A DNA stretch of 7,960 bases from Erysipelotrichaceae bacterium (GCA_024681275.1 JAILBD010000253.1:1-7960); one strand, 5' to 3'. Positions 1-6,657 are shown, counted from the stretch's first letter. The notes: a model not told the origin generated them from the letters alone. Numbers and translations are program-made.

Positions 1-30
1 CAACTGAGGGAAAAGGTAACAAAATCAATA

Positions 31-59
31 TACAAAAGTCTCCTCCTTTGAGATATAAT
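31..59 (+). promoter_or_regulatory. Predicted sigma-A promoter of nifJ
   Basis: There is a perfect TATAAT at 54-59, with only a weak -35 candidate (TACAAA, 31-36) at 17-bp spacing. Transcription would start near 66, giving a leader of about 22 nt that begins just upstream of the ribosome binding site. The -10 box lies inside the loop of the inverted repeat at 34-83. No -10 extension (TGn) is present, so the promoter may need an activator or may be moderate in strength. Confidence 0.6.
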
Positions 60-83
60 TTAAGTGCATAGGAGGAGATTTTT
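34..83. repeat. 14-bp inverted repeat spanning the nifJ promoter and ribosome binding site
   Basis: The left arm (34-47) pairs with the right arm (70-83) over 14 bp with a single G-T wobble (38/79). The inner 9 bp are perfect: TCTCCTCCT at 39-47 against AGGAGGAGA at 70-78. The 22-nt loop holds the TATAAT box. The right arm contains the nifJ Shine-Dalgarno sequence and ends in a run of T. In RNA started upstream of about position 34 the ribosome binding site would be sequestered. RNA started from the local TATAAT would lack the left arm and stay open. Confidence 0.6.
70..77 (+). promoter_or_regulatory. Ribosome binding site that fixes the nifJ start at 88
   Basis: AGGAGGAG lies about 10-12 nt before the ATG at 88. 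An in-frame GTG at 64 would open the frame 8 codons earlier, but it lies upstream of and overlaps this site and has no ribosome binding site of its own. It is therefore rejected as the start. Confidence 0.75.
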
Positions 84-87
84 AATT

Positions 88-3000
88 ATGGGAAAGACTT
101 TCCAATCAATGGATGGCAATACTGCTGCCGCTCATTGCGCGTATGCCTTTACTGATGTAGCAGCCATTTATCCTATTACTCCATCTTCAACGATGGCAGA
201 AGTAGTGGATTCATGGGCTACCGCCAAGAGAACGAACATCTTTGGCAACATCGTCAAGGTTGCGGAAATGCAATCAGAAGCAGGTGCTGCAGGTGCCGTT
301 CATGGTACTTTGCAGGCTGGTGCTTTAGCAACTACGTTCACTGCATCTCAGGGCTTGCTGCTCATGATCCCGAATATGTACAAATGGGCCGGTGAATTAT
401 TACCGGGCGTCGTACATGTTGCGGCCAGAGCATTAGCTACCAGCGCACTTTCGATCTTCGGTGACCACGAAGACATCTATGCTGCTAGGCAGACAGGCAT
501 CTGCATGCTTTGTTCCAATTCCGTACAGGAAGCTATGGACCTGGCTGGCGTTGCTCACTTGTCAGCGATCAAGGGTTCAGTTCCGTTCTTGCATTTCTTC
601 GATGGTTTCAGAACTTCTCATGAAATTCAGAAAGTCGAAGTCATGGAGTATGACTATCTGAAGTCTCTGCTTGACACAGATGCTTTGAAGAGATTCAAGG
701 ACAATGCTTTGAATCCACATGGCAATGCTGTGACAAGAGGCGGCGCTGAGAACGATGACGTCGTTTTCCAGACCAGAGAGGCTCAGAATGAACACTTCGC
801 TAAAGTTCCTGATATCGTAGCTGATTACATGGCTAAGATCTCAGAACATACCGGAAGAGACTACAAGCCGTTCACTTACTATGGCGCGAAAGATGCTGAA
901 AGAGTCATCATTGCAATGGGTTCCGTCGTTGAAACGATCAAGGAAGTCATCGATGATCTGACAGCTAAAGGCGAAAAGATCGGTGTTGTTTCTGTTCACC
1001 TATACAGACCTTTCTCAGCTAAATATTTATTCAATGTCCTGCCTAAGACGACCAAAAAGGTCGCTGTATTAGACAGAACGAAAGAGATTGGTACCAGAGA
1101 GCCATTATATCTGGATGTCCTCAATGTCTTAAAGGACTGCGACATCAAGATCATCGGCGGCCGTTACGGTATCGCTTCCAAGGATACAGCTCCTAACCAG
1201 ATCAAGGCTGTATTTGATGAACTCTGCAAGGATGCTCCGAAAGAGGAATTCACGATCGGTATCAACGATGATGTCACACATCTCTCACTCGATGTCGATC
1301 CTGATTACAAGATCGATGGCACTTACACTTCATGCCTGTTCTGGGGCTTAGGCTCAGATGGTACTGTCGGTGCCAACAAGAACTCCGTCAAGATCATCGG
1401 TGATAATACTGACCAGTATGCACAGGCTTACTTCCAGTATGACTCACGTAAGGCTGGCGGTGTCACGAGATCTCACCTGAGATTCGGTCCGGACCCTATC
1501 AGAAGTACTTACTATGTCAACAATGCAGACTTCGTTTCCTGCTCACTCGACTCATATGTTCTGAAGTATGACATTACAGCTGGTCTGAAAGACGGCGGTA
1601 CGTTCCTGCTGAACACGACGATCGATGCTGACAAGATCGAAGATTATCTGCCAAACCGTATGAAGGTCCAGTTAGCGAAGAAACATGCGAAGTTCTACAT
1701 CATCAACGCTACGAAGATCTGTAACGAGATCGGTATGGGCAGAAGGACAAATACGACTTTACAGTCTGCTTTCTTCGCTCTCAACGAGCAGATCATGCCT
1801 TATGACAAGGCTCTCGATCTGATGAAGGCTGCTGCTAAGAAGTCTTATGGCAAGAAGGGCGATGATATCGTCGAGATGAACTGGAAGGCTATCGATGCAG
1901 GCAAGGCCGGACTGGTCGAAGTTCCTGTCAAGCCTGAATGGGCTGATCTTCCTTCCAAGTTCGAAGTCGAGAAGACCGGAGATGATTATTTCGATGAATT
2001 CGTTCAGGGCTTCGATACACTCAGCGGTTATGACATGCCTGTTTCTGCATTCACTAAGTATGGCGTATTAGATGGTTCATTCAGAAACAACGTTTCTTAT
2101 GCTGAACACAGAAATATCGCTTCTTATGTTCCTAAATGGAATCCTGCCAACTGTATCCAGTGTGGTTTCTGTTCATTCGTATGTCCGCATGCTACGATCA
2201 GACAGTTCGCTCTGACTGATGAAGAAGTTGCGAATGCACCGATGGAATTTGAAACGATCCAGGCAGTAGGCAAGGGTGCTGAAAACTACAAGTTCAGGAT
2301 CCAGGTATCACCGGACAACTGCGTAGGCTGTGGTCTGTGTGCTGCTGAATGTCCGGGTAAGGGCGGCAAGAAGGCTCTCGAGATGGTCGATGTGCACTCT
2401 CTGATGAATGAAGCTCCATTAGCTGACTACTTATTCAACGAGACAGAATACAAGAGTGAATTAGTCAATGATACACCTAAGGGAACTCAGTTCCTGAAAC
2501 CTTACTTTGAAGTTCCGGGTTCATGCCCAGGCTGTGGTGAGGCTCCGTATTACAGACTTGTTTCACAGCTCTTCGGTCCGGATATGCTCGTAGCAAATGC
2601 TACAGGCTGTTCATCGATCTACTGTGGTTCTACTCCTTCTACTCCATTTGTAACAGATAAGAACGGCAACGGTGTTGCTTGGGCTAACTCTCTGTTCGAG
2701 GACAACGCTGAATACGGTTATGGTATGGCTTTGGCTAAGAACTACAAGAAGGCTGTCCTTCTGAAGACGATGGAAGACAACATGGAAAATGTCGAACCTG
2801 AACTCAAAGCGCTGTTCGAAGAATATCTGAAGATCAACGGCAACAGAGTCGAGGAAAAGAAACTCTGCGGTCCTATCGCCGAAGCAGCGGCAAAGTCTTC
2901 TTGCAAAGCTGTCCATGTACTGGCTGAAGAAGCAAGGGATCTCGTCTCCAATTCAGTATGGATCGTCGGTGGTGATGGCTGGGCATACGATATCGGTTAC

Positions 3001-3585
3001 GGTGGATTGGATCATGTCATCGCCAATAACCTGAATGTCAATATCCTTGTCCTCGATACTGAGGTCTATTCCAACACTGGTGGTCAGTCATCCAAGTCTT
3101 CACAGGCTGCTTCTATCGCGCAGTTCGCTGCAGGCGGTAAGGCAGTTGCCAAGAAGGACCTTGGTCAGATCGCTATGAGCTATGGCCATGTCTATGTTGC
3201 TTCCGTATGTATGGGTGCGAACAGGATGCAGGCGATCAAGGCTTTGAAAGAAGCTGAGAGCTACAACGGTCCGTCTCTCATCATCGCTTACTGCCCATGT
3301 GAGCTGCACGGAATCAAGGGTGGTCTGTCAAGACAGCAGGTCGTTCAGAAGCAGGCTGTCGAATGTGGCTATGTCACATTGTACAGATACGATCCACGTA
3401 ACGAATCTCCTCTTACGATCGATTACAAGACACCTGATTTCGATAAGTTCCAGGACTTCCTGATGGATGTAGCAAGATACAACAACCTGGTCAAAGTCAA
3501 TCCTGAACAGGCCCAGGAGCTCTACGAAAAGGCTAAGAGCGACGCAAAGAGAAGATTTGCGAATCTCGAAGCAAGAGTTAAATAA
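88..3585 (+). CDS. nifJ: Pyruvate:ferredoxin (flavodoxin) oxidoreductase, single-chain
   Basis: This 1165-residue enzyme oxidatively decarboxylates pyruvate with CoA to acetyl-CoA and CO2, reducing ferredoxin or flavodoxin in the cytoplasm of anaerobes. Residues 28-31 (YPIT) and Arg114 match the pyruvate-binding positions. Two ferredoxin-type [4Fe-4S] motifs follow: Cys689/692/695/699 and Cys745/748/751/755. The thiamine-diphosphate domain carries Cys813, Cys816, Cys841 and Cys1071 for the proximal cluster. It also has the GDGWAYDIGYGG segment (Asp963) and Thr991, Val993 and Asn996 of the Mg/TPP site. As I recall, this numbering is nearly identical to the Desulfovibrio africanus enzyme, so the catalytic core is intact. 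It ends about 94 residues after the last ligand, without the longer C-terminal domain of that enzyme. The start was chosen by the AGGAGG site. The gene stands alone between its promoter and the terminator at 3594. Its physiological electron acceptor cannot be read from the sequence. Confidence 0.97.
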   Translation: MGKTFQSMDGNTAAAHCAYAFTDVAAIYPITPSSTMAEVVDSWATAKRTNIFGNIVKVAEMQSEAGAAGAVHGTLQAGALATTFTASQGLLLMIPNMYKWAGELLPGVVHVAARALATSALSIFGDHEDIYAARQTGICMLCSNSVQEAMDLAGVAHLSAIKGSVPFLHFFDGFRTSHEIQKVEVMEYDYLKSLLDTDALKRFKDNALNPHGNAVTRGGAENDDVVFQTREAQNEHFAKVPDIVADYMAKISEHTGRDYKPFTYYGAKDAERVIIAMGSVVETIKEVIDDLTAKGEKIGVVSVHLYRPFSAKYLFNVLPKTTKKVAVLDRTKEIGTREPLYLDVLNVLKDCDIKIIGGRYGIASKDTAPNQIKAVFDELCKDAPKEEFTIGINDDVTHLSLDVDPDYKIDGTYTSCLFWGLGSDGTVGANKNSVKIIGDNTDQYAQAYFQYDSRKAGGVTRSHLRFGPDPIRSTYYVNNADFVSCSLDSYVLKYDITAGLKDGGTFLLNTTIDADKIEDYLPNRMKVQLAKKHAKFYIINATKICNEIGMGRRTNTTLQSAFFALNEQIMPYDKALDLMKAAAKKSYGKKGDDIVEMNWKAIDAGKAGLVEVPVKPEWADLPSKFEVEKTGDDYFDEFVQGFDTLSGYDMPVSAFTKYGVLDGSFRNNVSYAEHRNIASYVPKWNPANCIQCGFCSFVCPHATIRQFALTDEEVANAPMEFETIQAVGKGAENYKFRIQVSPDNCVGCGLCAAECPGKGGKKALEMVDVHSLMNEAPLADYLFNETEYKSELVNDTPKGTQFLKPYFEVPGSCPGCGEAPYYRLVSQLFGPDMLVANATGCSSIYCGSTPSTPFVTDKNGNGVAWANSLFEDNAEYGYGMALAKNYKKAVLLKTMEDNMENVEPELKALFEEYLKINGNRVEEKKLCGPIAEAAAKSSCKAVHVLAEEARDLVSNSVWIVGGDGWAYDIGYGGLDHVIANNLNVNILVLDTEVYSNTGGQSSKSSQAASIAQFAAGGKAVAKKDLGQIAMSYGHVYVASVCMGANRMQAIKALKEAESYNGPSLIIAYCPCELHGIKGGLSRQQVVQKQAVECGYVTLYRYDPRNESPLTIDYKTPDFDKFQDFLMDVARYNNLVKVNPEQAQELYEKAKSDAKRRFANLEARVK

Positions 3586-3593
3586 TCTGTTCT

Positions 3594-3620
3594 AAAGCCA
3601 GTCGAAAGACTGGCTTTTTT
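3594..3620 (+). terminator. Intrinsic terminator of nifJ
   Basis: A 10-bp perfect stem (AAAGCCAGTC / GACTGGCTTT) is capped by a GAAA tetraloop closed by C-G and runs into six or more T. It starts 9 nt after the nifJ stop and separates nifJ from recX. Confidence 0.92.
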
Positions 3621-3643
3621 CATGCCTTTTCGTTTCTTTGCTT

Positions 3644-3649
3644 TATACT
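3644..3649 (+). promoter_or_regulatory. Predicted -10 box (TATACT) of the recX-yhaM unit
   Basis: TATACT lies 6 nt before the recX ATG at 3656, so the usual start point about 7 nt downstream would fall on or next to the A of the start codon. No convincing -35 hexamer is visible at 16-19 bp spacing. The call rests on the -10 match and on the need for a promoter after the strong nifJ terminator. Confidence 0.45.
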
Positions 3650-3655
3650 GATAGT

Positions 3656-4471
3656 ATGAAAGTTGAAGATTTTCTGAAAGAAAACGTGGCTGAAGAAAAA
3701 GAGATCAGATATCCGATCAGAAAGATCAAGGCATATGATTCGTATGTGATGATCTTTCTTGAAGAGGATAAGATACAGATCTCTGATGAAGCTTATTTTA
3801 GATATAAGATCAAAGATCTGAAAGGCCTGGATGAGGAACTGTACAAGACTCTGAAAGATGAAGAAAGGCTTTTAAAGGCGTATAGAGGCGCTCTAAGAAA
3901 GATTTCAAGCAAGGATCAGACTGTTAAGCAGATCGACGAATATCTTCTTAAAAAGCAGCTGAATAAGTCTGAAAGAGGGCAGATCATAGACAAGCTGATC
4001 AATTATGGTCTATTGGACGATGAAAAGTATACGGCAAACAGGATCAGCTCTTTAGAACATGCCATGTTTTCAGAAAGACAGATCAGGCAGAAACTGAAGA
4101 ACGAAGGGATAAGTGAACAGCTGATCACTGAACATCTGAAAAAAGATGATGGAAAAGAATTTGAAAAAGCTTGTGTTCTGGCTGAAAAATATGAGCGTTC
4201 GATCAGAAACAAGACTGCGAAGATGAAGAGGCAGGCGATCCTCAGCCGCTTGGCGGGACAGGGATATTCTTATGAGATCGCATCAAAAGCGGCGGATGCT
4301 TTAGACCTTCAGGATGAAAATGAGGTAGAATTAATAAATAAAGAGTATCTCAAAGCCAAAAGGAGATATGAAAAGAAGTATGAGGGATATGACCTGAAAA
4401 ATCATATCGTGTCTTATCTGCTTTCCAGAGGTTTTGACTATGAAAACATCACAAAGGTGACGGAGGAATAA
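3656..4471 (+). CDS. recX: RecX-family regulatory protein (RecA modulator)
   Basis: This is a 271-residue, highly charged, helix-rich protein. RecX proteins bind RecA filaments and adjust recombination and SOS activity. After a beta-rich N-terminal part (about residues 20-50) come tandem three-helix RecX repeats. The first holds KDQTVKQIDEYL around residue 86, and the second holds YGLLDDEKYTANRISS followed by FSERQIRQKLKNEGIS. Later repeats carry KRQAILSRLAGQGY and HIVSYLLSRGFDYENI, the typical 'L..RGF....I' ending. Length is close to Bacillus subtilis RecX (about 264). A TTG at 3638 would add 6 residues but has no ribosome binding site and overlaps the -10 box, so ATG 3656 is preferred. No Shine-Dalgarno precedes this ATG either, which fits a leaderless mRNA. 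yhaM follows after 1 nt. recA is not nearby. Confidence 0.88.
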   Translation: MKVEDFLKENVAEEKEIRYPIRKIKAYDSYVMIFLEEDKIQISDEAYFRYKIKDLKGLDEELYKTLKDEERLLKAYRGALRKISSKDQTVKQIDEYLLKKQLNKSERGQIIDKLINYGLLDDEKYTANRISSLEHAMFSERQIRQKLKNEGISEQLITEHLKKDDGKEFEKACVLAEKYERSIRNKTAKMKRQAILSRLAGQGYSYEIASKAADALDLQDENEVELINKEYLKAKRRYEKKYEGYDLKNHIVSYLLSRGFDYENITKVTEE

Positions 4472-4472
4472 A

Positions 4473-5408
4473 ATGGGCAAACAGGTTAAGGATTTCACAG
4501 AGGGCGAACGAGTCAAAACGAACCTTTTGATCTCACAGCTGGTAAGAGGAACGACCAATTCCGGTTCTCCATATCTTTCTTTAGTGCTTCAGGATTGCAC
4601 GAAGTCGATCGAAGCGAAACTTTGGGATGTCAAACCGGAACTGGAAAAGCAGCTTGAAGTCGGAAAAGTCTACGATTTTGATGTTGAGGTCATCAAATAC
4701 AAAAACAATCTGCAGGCCAAGGTCCTGAAAGTTCTGCCGCTTCCGCAGGCAGACATCGATATGGAGGATTTTGTTTTTAAGTCACCTGTATCCAAAGATG
4801 TCCTTCGCAGCAATATTCAGGAAGGCCTTTCGATGATCGATAACGAGAATATCGCCAGGATCGTATCCGGAGCTCTGAATCATTATGCCAATGATGTCTA
4901 TGAATATCCGGCAGCCGCAAAGATCCATCACAATTTCATCGGTGGTCTTGCCACCCACACTTCCGGAATGATCAGAGTCGCTGCTGCCTTATGTTCGATC
5001 TATCCATCGATCAGCAGAGATTACCTGCTGGCAGGTGTGATCCTGCATGATCTTGGGAAGATCGAAGAACTGACTTCTCCTGTCGTGACTGAATACTCAA
5101 AAGAAGGAAAGCTTCTTGGGCATATCTCGATCATGGATGCCAGACTGCTTCAGATCGGTATCGAACTTGGTTTGGAAGACAGCGAGGAACTGCTCATACT
5201 CAGACATATGATCCTTTCGCATCACGGCCAGCTGGAATATGGTTCTCCGATCCGACCGGAGACGATGGAAGCGGAGATCCTGAATCTGATCGACAATATC
5301 GATGCCAGGATCAACACGATCGACAAGGCTCTTGCGGATGTCAAAGAAGGGGAGTTCACACAGAAACTCTTCTCATTGGAAAATCGTGTCTTTTATAAGC
5401 ATAAATGA
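4473..5408 (+). CDS. yhaM: 3'-5' exoribonuclease YhaM (OB-fold plus HD domain)
   Basis: This 311-residue protein is close to the usual YhaM length of about 314. The family trims RNA (and single-stranded DNA in vitro) from the 3' end, with metal ions, in the cytoplasm. An N-terminal OB-fold nucleic-acid-binding region (about residues 15-90, including SLVLQDCTKSIEAKLWD) is followed by an HD hydrolase domain. Its visible metal-ligand candidates are His162 (GGLATHTSGM), His192-Asp193 (ILHDLGK), His217 (LGHIS), His245, His250-His251 (LSHHG) and Asp274/Asp277 (LIDNIDARI). All expected HD positions are present. The ATG is 1 nt after the recX stop, with GGAGG at 4462-4466 lying inside the end of recX. 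The pair is therefore co-transcribed and probably translationally coupled. A perfect hairpin terminator starts 4 nt after the stop. Confidence 0.94.
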   Translation: MGKQVKDFTEGERVKTNLLISQLVRGTTNSGSPYLSLVLQDCTKSIEAKLWDVKPELEKQLEVGKVYDFDVEVIKYKNNLQAKVLKVLPLPQADIDMEDFVFKSPVSKDVLRSNIQEGLSMIDNENIARIVSGALNHYANDVYEYPAAAKIHHNFIGGLATHTSGMIRVAAALCSIYPSISRDYLLAGVILHDLGKIEELTSPVVTEYSKEGKLLGHISIMDARLLQIGIELGLEDSEELLILRHMILSHHGQLEYGSPIRPETMEAEILNLIDNIDARINTIDKALADVKEGEFTQKLFSLENRVFYKHK

Positions 5409-5411
5409 ACG

Positions 5412-5438
5412 AAAAAAGGCTTGAAATAAGCCTTTTTT
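5412..5438. terminator. Intrinsic terminator after yhaM, potentially bidirectional
   Basis: An 11-bp perfect stem (AAAAAAGGCTT / AAGCCTTTTTT) has the loop GAAAT. The A-run and T-run make it symmetrical. It begins 4 nt after the yhaM stop. The last bases of its left arm and its loop also form the -35 box of the rplK promoter. Confidence 0.9.
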
Positions 5439-5450
5439 ATATAGTATAAT
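5421..5450 (+). promoter_or_regulatory. Promoter of the rplK-rplA operon
   Basis: TTGAAA (5421-5426, five of six matches to the -35 consensus) and a perfect TATAAT (5445-5450) are separated by 18 bp. The start point would be near 5457, giving a leader of about 53 nt that carries the L1-site mimic. The -35 box is inside the yhaM terminator hairpin. Confidence 0.8.
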
Positions 5451-5456
5451 TGTAAA

Positions 5457-5495
5457 GCTGTGGAAGGAGAGCAACTCTCCGATATACCCACGGGC
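5457..5495 (+). promoter_or_regulatory. Predicted L1-protein autoregulatory leader (23S rRNA L1-site mimic)
   Basis: An outer stem pairs GTGG (5460-5463) with CCAC (5488-5491), extendable by T5459-G5492 and C5458-G5493. An inner hairpin pairs GGAGAG (5466-5471) with CTCTCC (5475-5480) around a CAA loop. The asymmetric internal loop is AA on the left and GATATAC on the right. The order GTGG-AAGGAG ... CTCCGA-TATA-CCCAC closely parallels the L1-binding part of 23S rRNA as I recall it (GGTGGGAGG ... CCGA ... ATACCACC). In known bacteria, L1 binds such a site and represses translation of L11 and L1. Here the structure ends right before the rplK ribosome binding site (AAAGGAGG, 5497-5504), the position expected for that control. 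Confidence 0.75.
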
Positions 5496-5509
5496 CAAAG
5501 GAGGAAATT

Positions 5510-5923
5510 ATGGCAAAAAAAGTTGCGAAAGTTTGTAAGTTAAACTTTATGGCCGGTCAGGCAAAACCAGGTCCGGCTCTGGCGTCTGCAGGTATCAACA
5601 TGCCTCAGTTCTGCTCTGCGTTCAATGATCAGACAAAGGACAGAATGGGCGATGTCGTTCCTGTCATCATCACTGCGTATGAAGACAAATCATTTGACTT
5701 CGTTCTGAAGACTACTCCGGCAGCTTTCTTACTGAAGAAGGCCGCAGGTGTCGCTAAGGCTTCCGGTACTCCGAATACTGTCAAAGCCGGCAAGATCACG
5801 ACTGCTCAGCTCAGAGAGATCGCTGAATACAAGATGCCGGATCTGAATGCCAATGATGTAGAAGCGGCTATGAAGATCATCGCCGGCACTGCAAGAAACA
5901 TGGGAATCGAGGTAGTAGATTAA
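5510..5923 (+). CDS. rplK: 50S ribosomal protein L11, variant with shortened proline-rich element
   Basis: L11 binds the GTPase-associated region of 23S rRNA and helps couple elongation factors and the stringent factor to the ribosome. The C-terminal rRNA-binding domain is canonical ([36 protein letters not shown]). This protein has 137 residues against 141 in B. subtilis, and the whole difference lies in one place. After residues 15-16 (AG), the usual KANPAPPVGPALG is replaced by QAKPGPALA, losing four residues including the paired prolines. The usual KTPPAA hinge reads KTTPAA. The reading frame is clean, so this is not a frameshift. Strong AAAGGAGG at 5497-5504 precedes the ATG by 5 nt. The stop overlaps the rplA start (TAATG). 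It is probably repressed by L1 through the leader. Identity is certain; the effect of the deletion is inference. Confidence 0.96.
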   Translation: MAKKVAKVCKLNFMAGQAKPGPALASAGINMPQFCSAFNDQTKDRMGDVVPVIITAYEDKSFDFVLKTTPAAFLLKKAAGVAKASGTPNTVKAGKITTAQLREIAEYKMPDLNANDVEAAMKIIAGTARNMGIEVVD

Positions 5924-6606
5924 TGAAACATTCAAGAAGTTACAATAATGCGAAAGCCTTGGTTGATGACAACAAAAAGTATTCTCCGCTTGAAGCTTGC
6001 GAATTAGCAAAGAAGACGACGATGGTCAAGTATGACGCCACGATCAGAGCTTCTTTCAAACTTAATGTAGACCCACGTCAGGCAGATCAGCAGATCCGTG
6101 GCGCTATCGTACTCCCGAATGGAACAGGCAGATCTCAGAAGGTCTTAGTCGTCACTCAGGGTGCGAACATGGAAGTTGCAAAGAACGCCGGTGCGGACTA
6201 TGTCGGTGACAAAGAGATCCTCGACAAGATCAAAGGCGGCTGGTTCGATTATGATGTCATCGTCGCTACACCTGATATGATGGGTGAGCTCGGTAAATTA
6301 GGTAAGCTCTTAGGTCCTAAAGGCCTGATGCCGAACCCTAAGACAGGTACTGTCACACAGAACATCGCGAATGCAGTTGAAGAGATCAAGAAAGGTAAGG
6401 TCACTTACCGTGTCGATAAGGAAGGCAACATCAACTGTCTGATCGGTAAGTCATCATTCGATACCGATAAGCTGGCTGAGAACTTCGATACGATCCTCAA
6501 CGTCATCATCAAAGCAAGACCTGCAGCTGTCAAAGGCACCTATATCCAGGGATGCACGCTTTCCAGCAACATGGGTCCTGGTATCAAAGTCGATACAACT
6601 TTATAA
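5923..6606 (+). CDS. rplA: 50S ribosomal protein L1
   Basis: This 227-residue protein is of normal length for L1. It builds the L1 stalk at the E site and takes part in release of deacylated tRNA. It also acts as a translational repressor of its own operon in many bacteria. The L1 signature [18 protein letters not shown] spans about residues 125-142. The N-terminal [17 protein letters not shown] and the C-terminal [21 protein letters not shown] are typical. The ATG shares one base with the rplK stop (TAATG), with GAGG at 5909-5912 inside rplK, so translational coupling to rplK is expected. An intrinsic terminator follows the stop by 6 nt. rplJ and rplL do not follow. Confidence 0.97.
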   Translation: MKHSRSYNNAKALVDDNKKYSPLEACELAKKTTMVKYDATIRASFKLNVDPRQADQQIRGAIVLPNGTGRSQKVLVVTQGANMEVAKNAGADYVGDKEILDKIKGGWFDYDVIVATPDMMGELGKLGKLLGPKGLMPNPKTGTVTQNIANAVEEIKKGKVTYRVDKEGNINCLIGKSSFDTDKLAENFDTILNVIIKARPAAVKGTYIQGCTLSSNMGPGIKVDTTL

Positions 6607-6612
6607 GCAGAT

Positions 6613-6642
6613 AAGAGGCTAAAGGCCTCTTTTCTTTTTTTC
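6613..6642 (+). terminator. Intrinsic terminator of rplK-rplA
   Basis: The stem AAGAGGC (6613-6619) / GCCTCTT (6625-6631) can be extended inward by a T-G pair. It is followed by a long T-rich tract (TTTTCTTTTTTTC). It starts 6 nt after the rplA stop. Confidence 0.88.
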
Positions 6643-6648
6643 TTCTTA

Positions 6649-6657
6649 TGTTATAAT
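6649..6657 (+). promoter_or_regulatory. Extended -10 promoter of pheST
   Basis: TG at 6649-6650, one spacer base and TATAAT at 6652-6657 form an ideal extended -10 element. The -35 region falls in the T-rich tail of the rplA terminator and shows no good hexamer, which an extended -10 can tolerate. Transcription would begin near 6664, just ahead of the T-box. Confidence 0.75.

Noticed and set aside
64..87. Upstream in-frame GTG start for nifJ adding 8 residues
   Set aside because: The GTG lies before and overlaps the Shine-Dalgarno site, has no ribosome binding site of its own, and lies at about the predicted transcription start. The ATG at 88 also gives residue numbering that fits the known enzyme.
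2611..2951. Overlapping minus-strand open frames inside nifJ
   Set aside because: They are antisense shadows of a conserved coding region, with no recognisable product, ribosome binding site or promoter.
88..3585. Very frequent GATC tetramers across the window, considered as a possible methylation or uptake signal
   Set aside because: They follow from strong use of ATC (Ile) and GAT/GAC-related codons after codons ending in G. They show no clustering or spacing beyond codon bias.
3638..3655. TTG start for recX adding 6 residues
   Set aside because: It has no ribosome binding site and spans the likely -10 box. The ATG at 3656 gives a full-length RecX.
5552..5596. Frameshift or internal deletion making rplK a pseudogene
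   Set aside because: The missing segment is exactly 4 codons, the frame and all downstream conserved blocks are intact, and the gene sits in a regulated ribosomal operon. It is a variant, not a broken gene.
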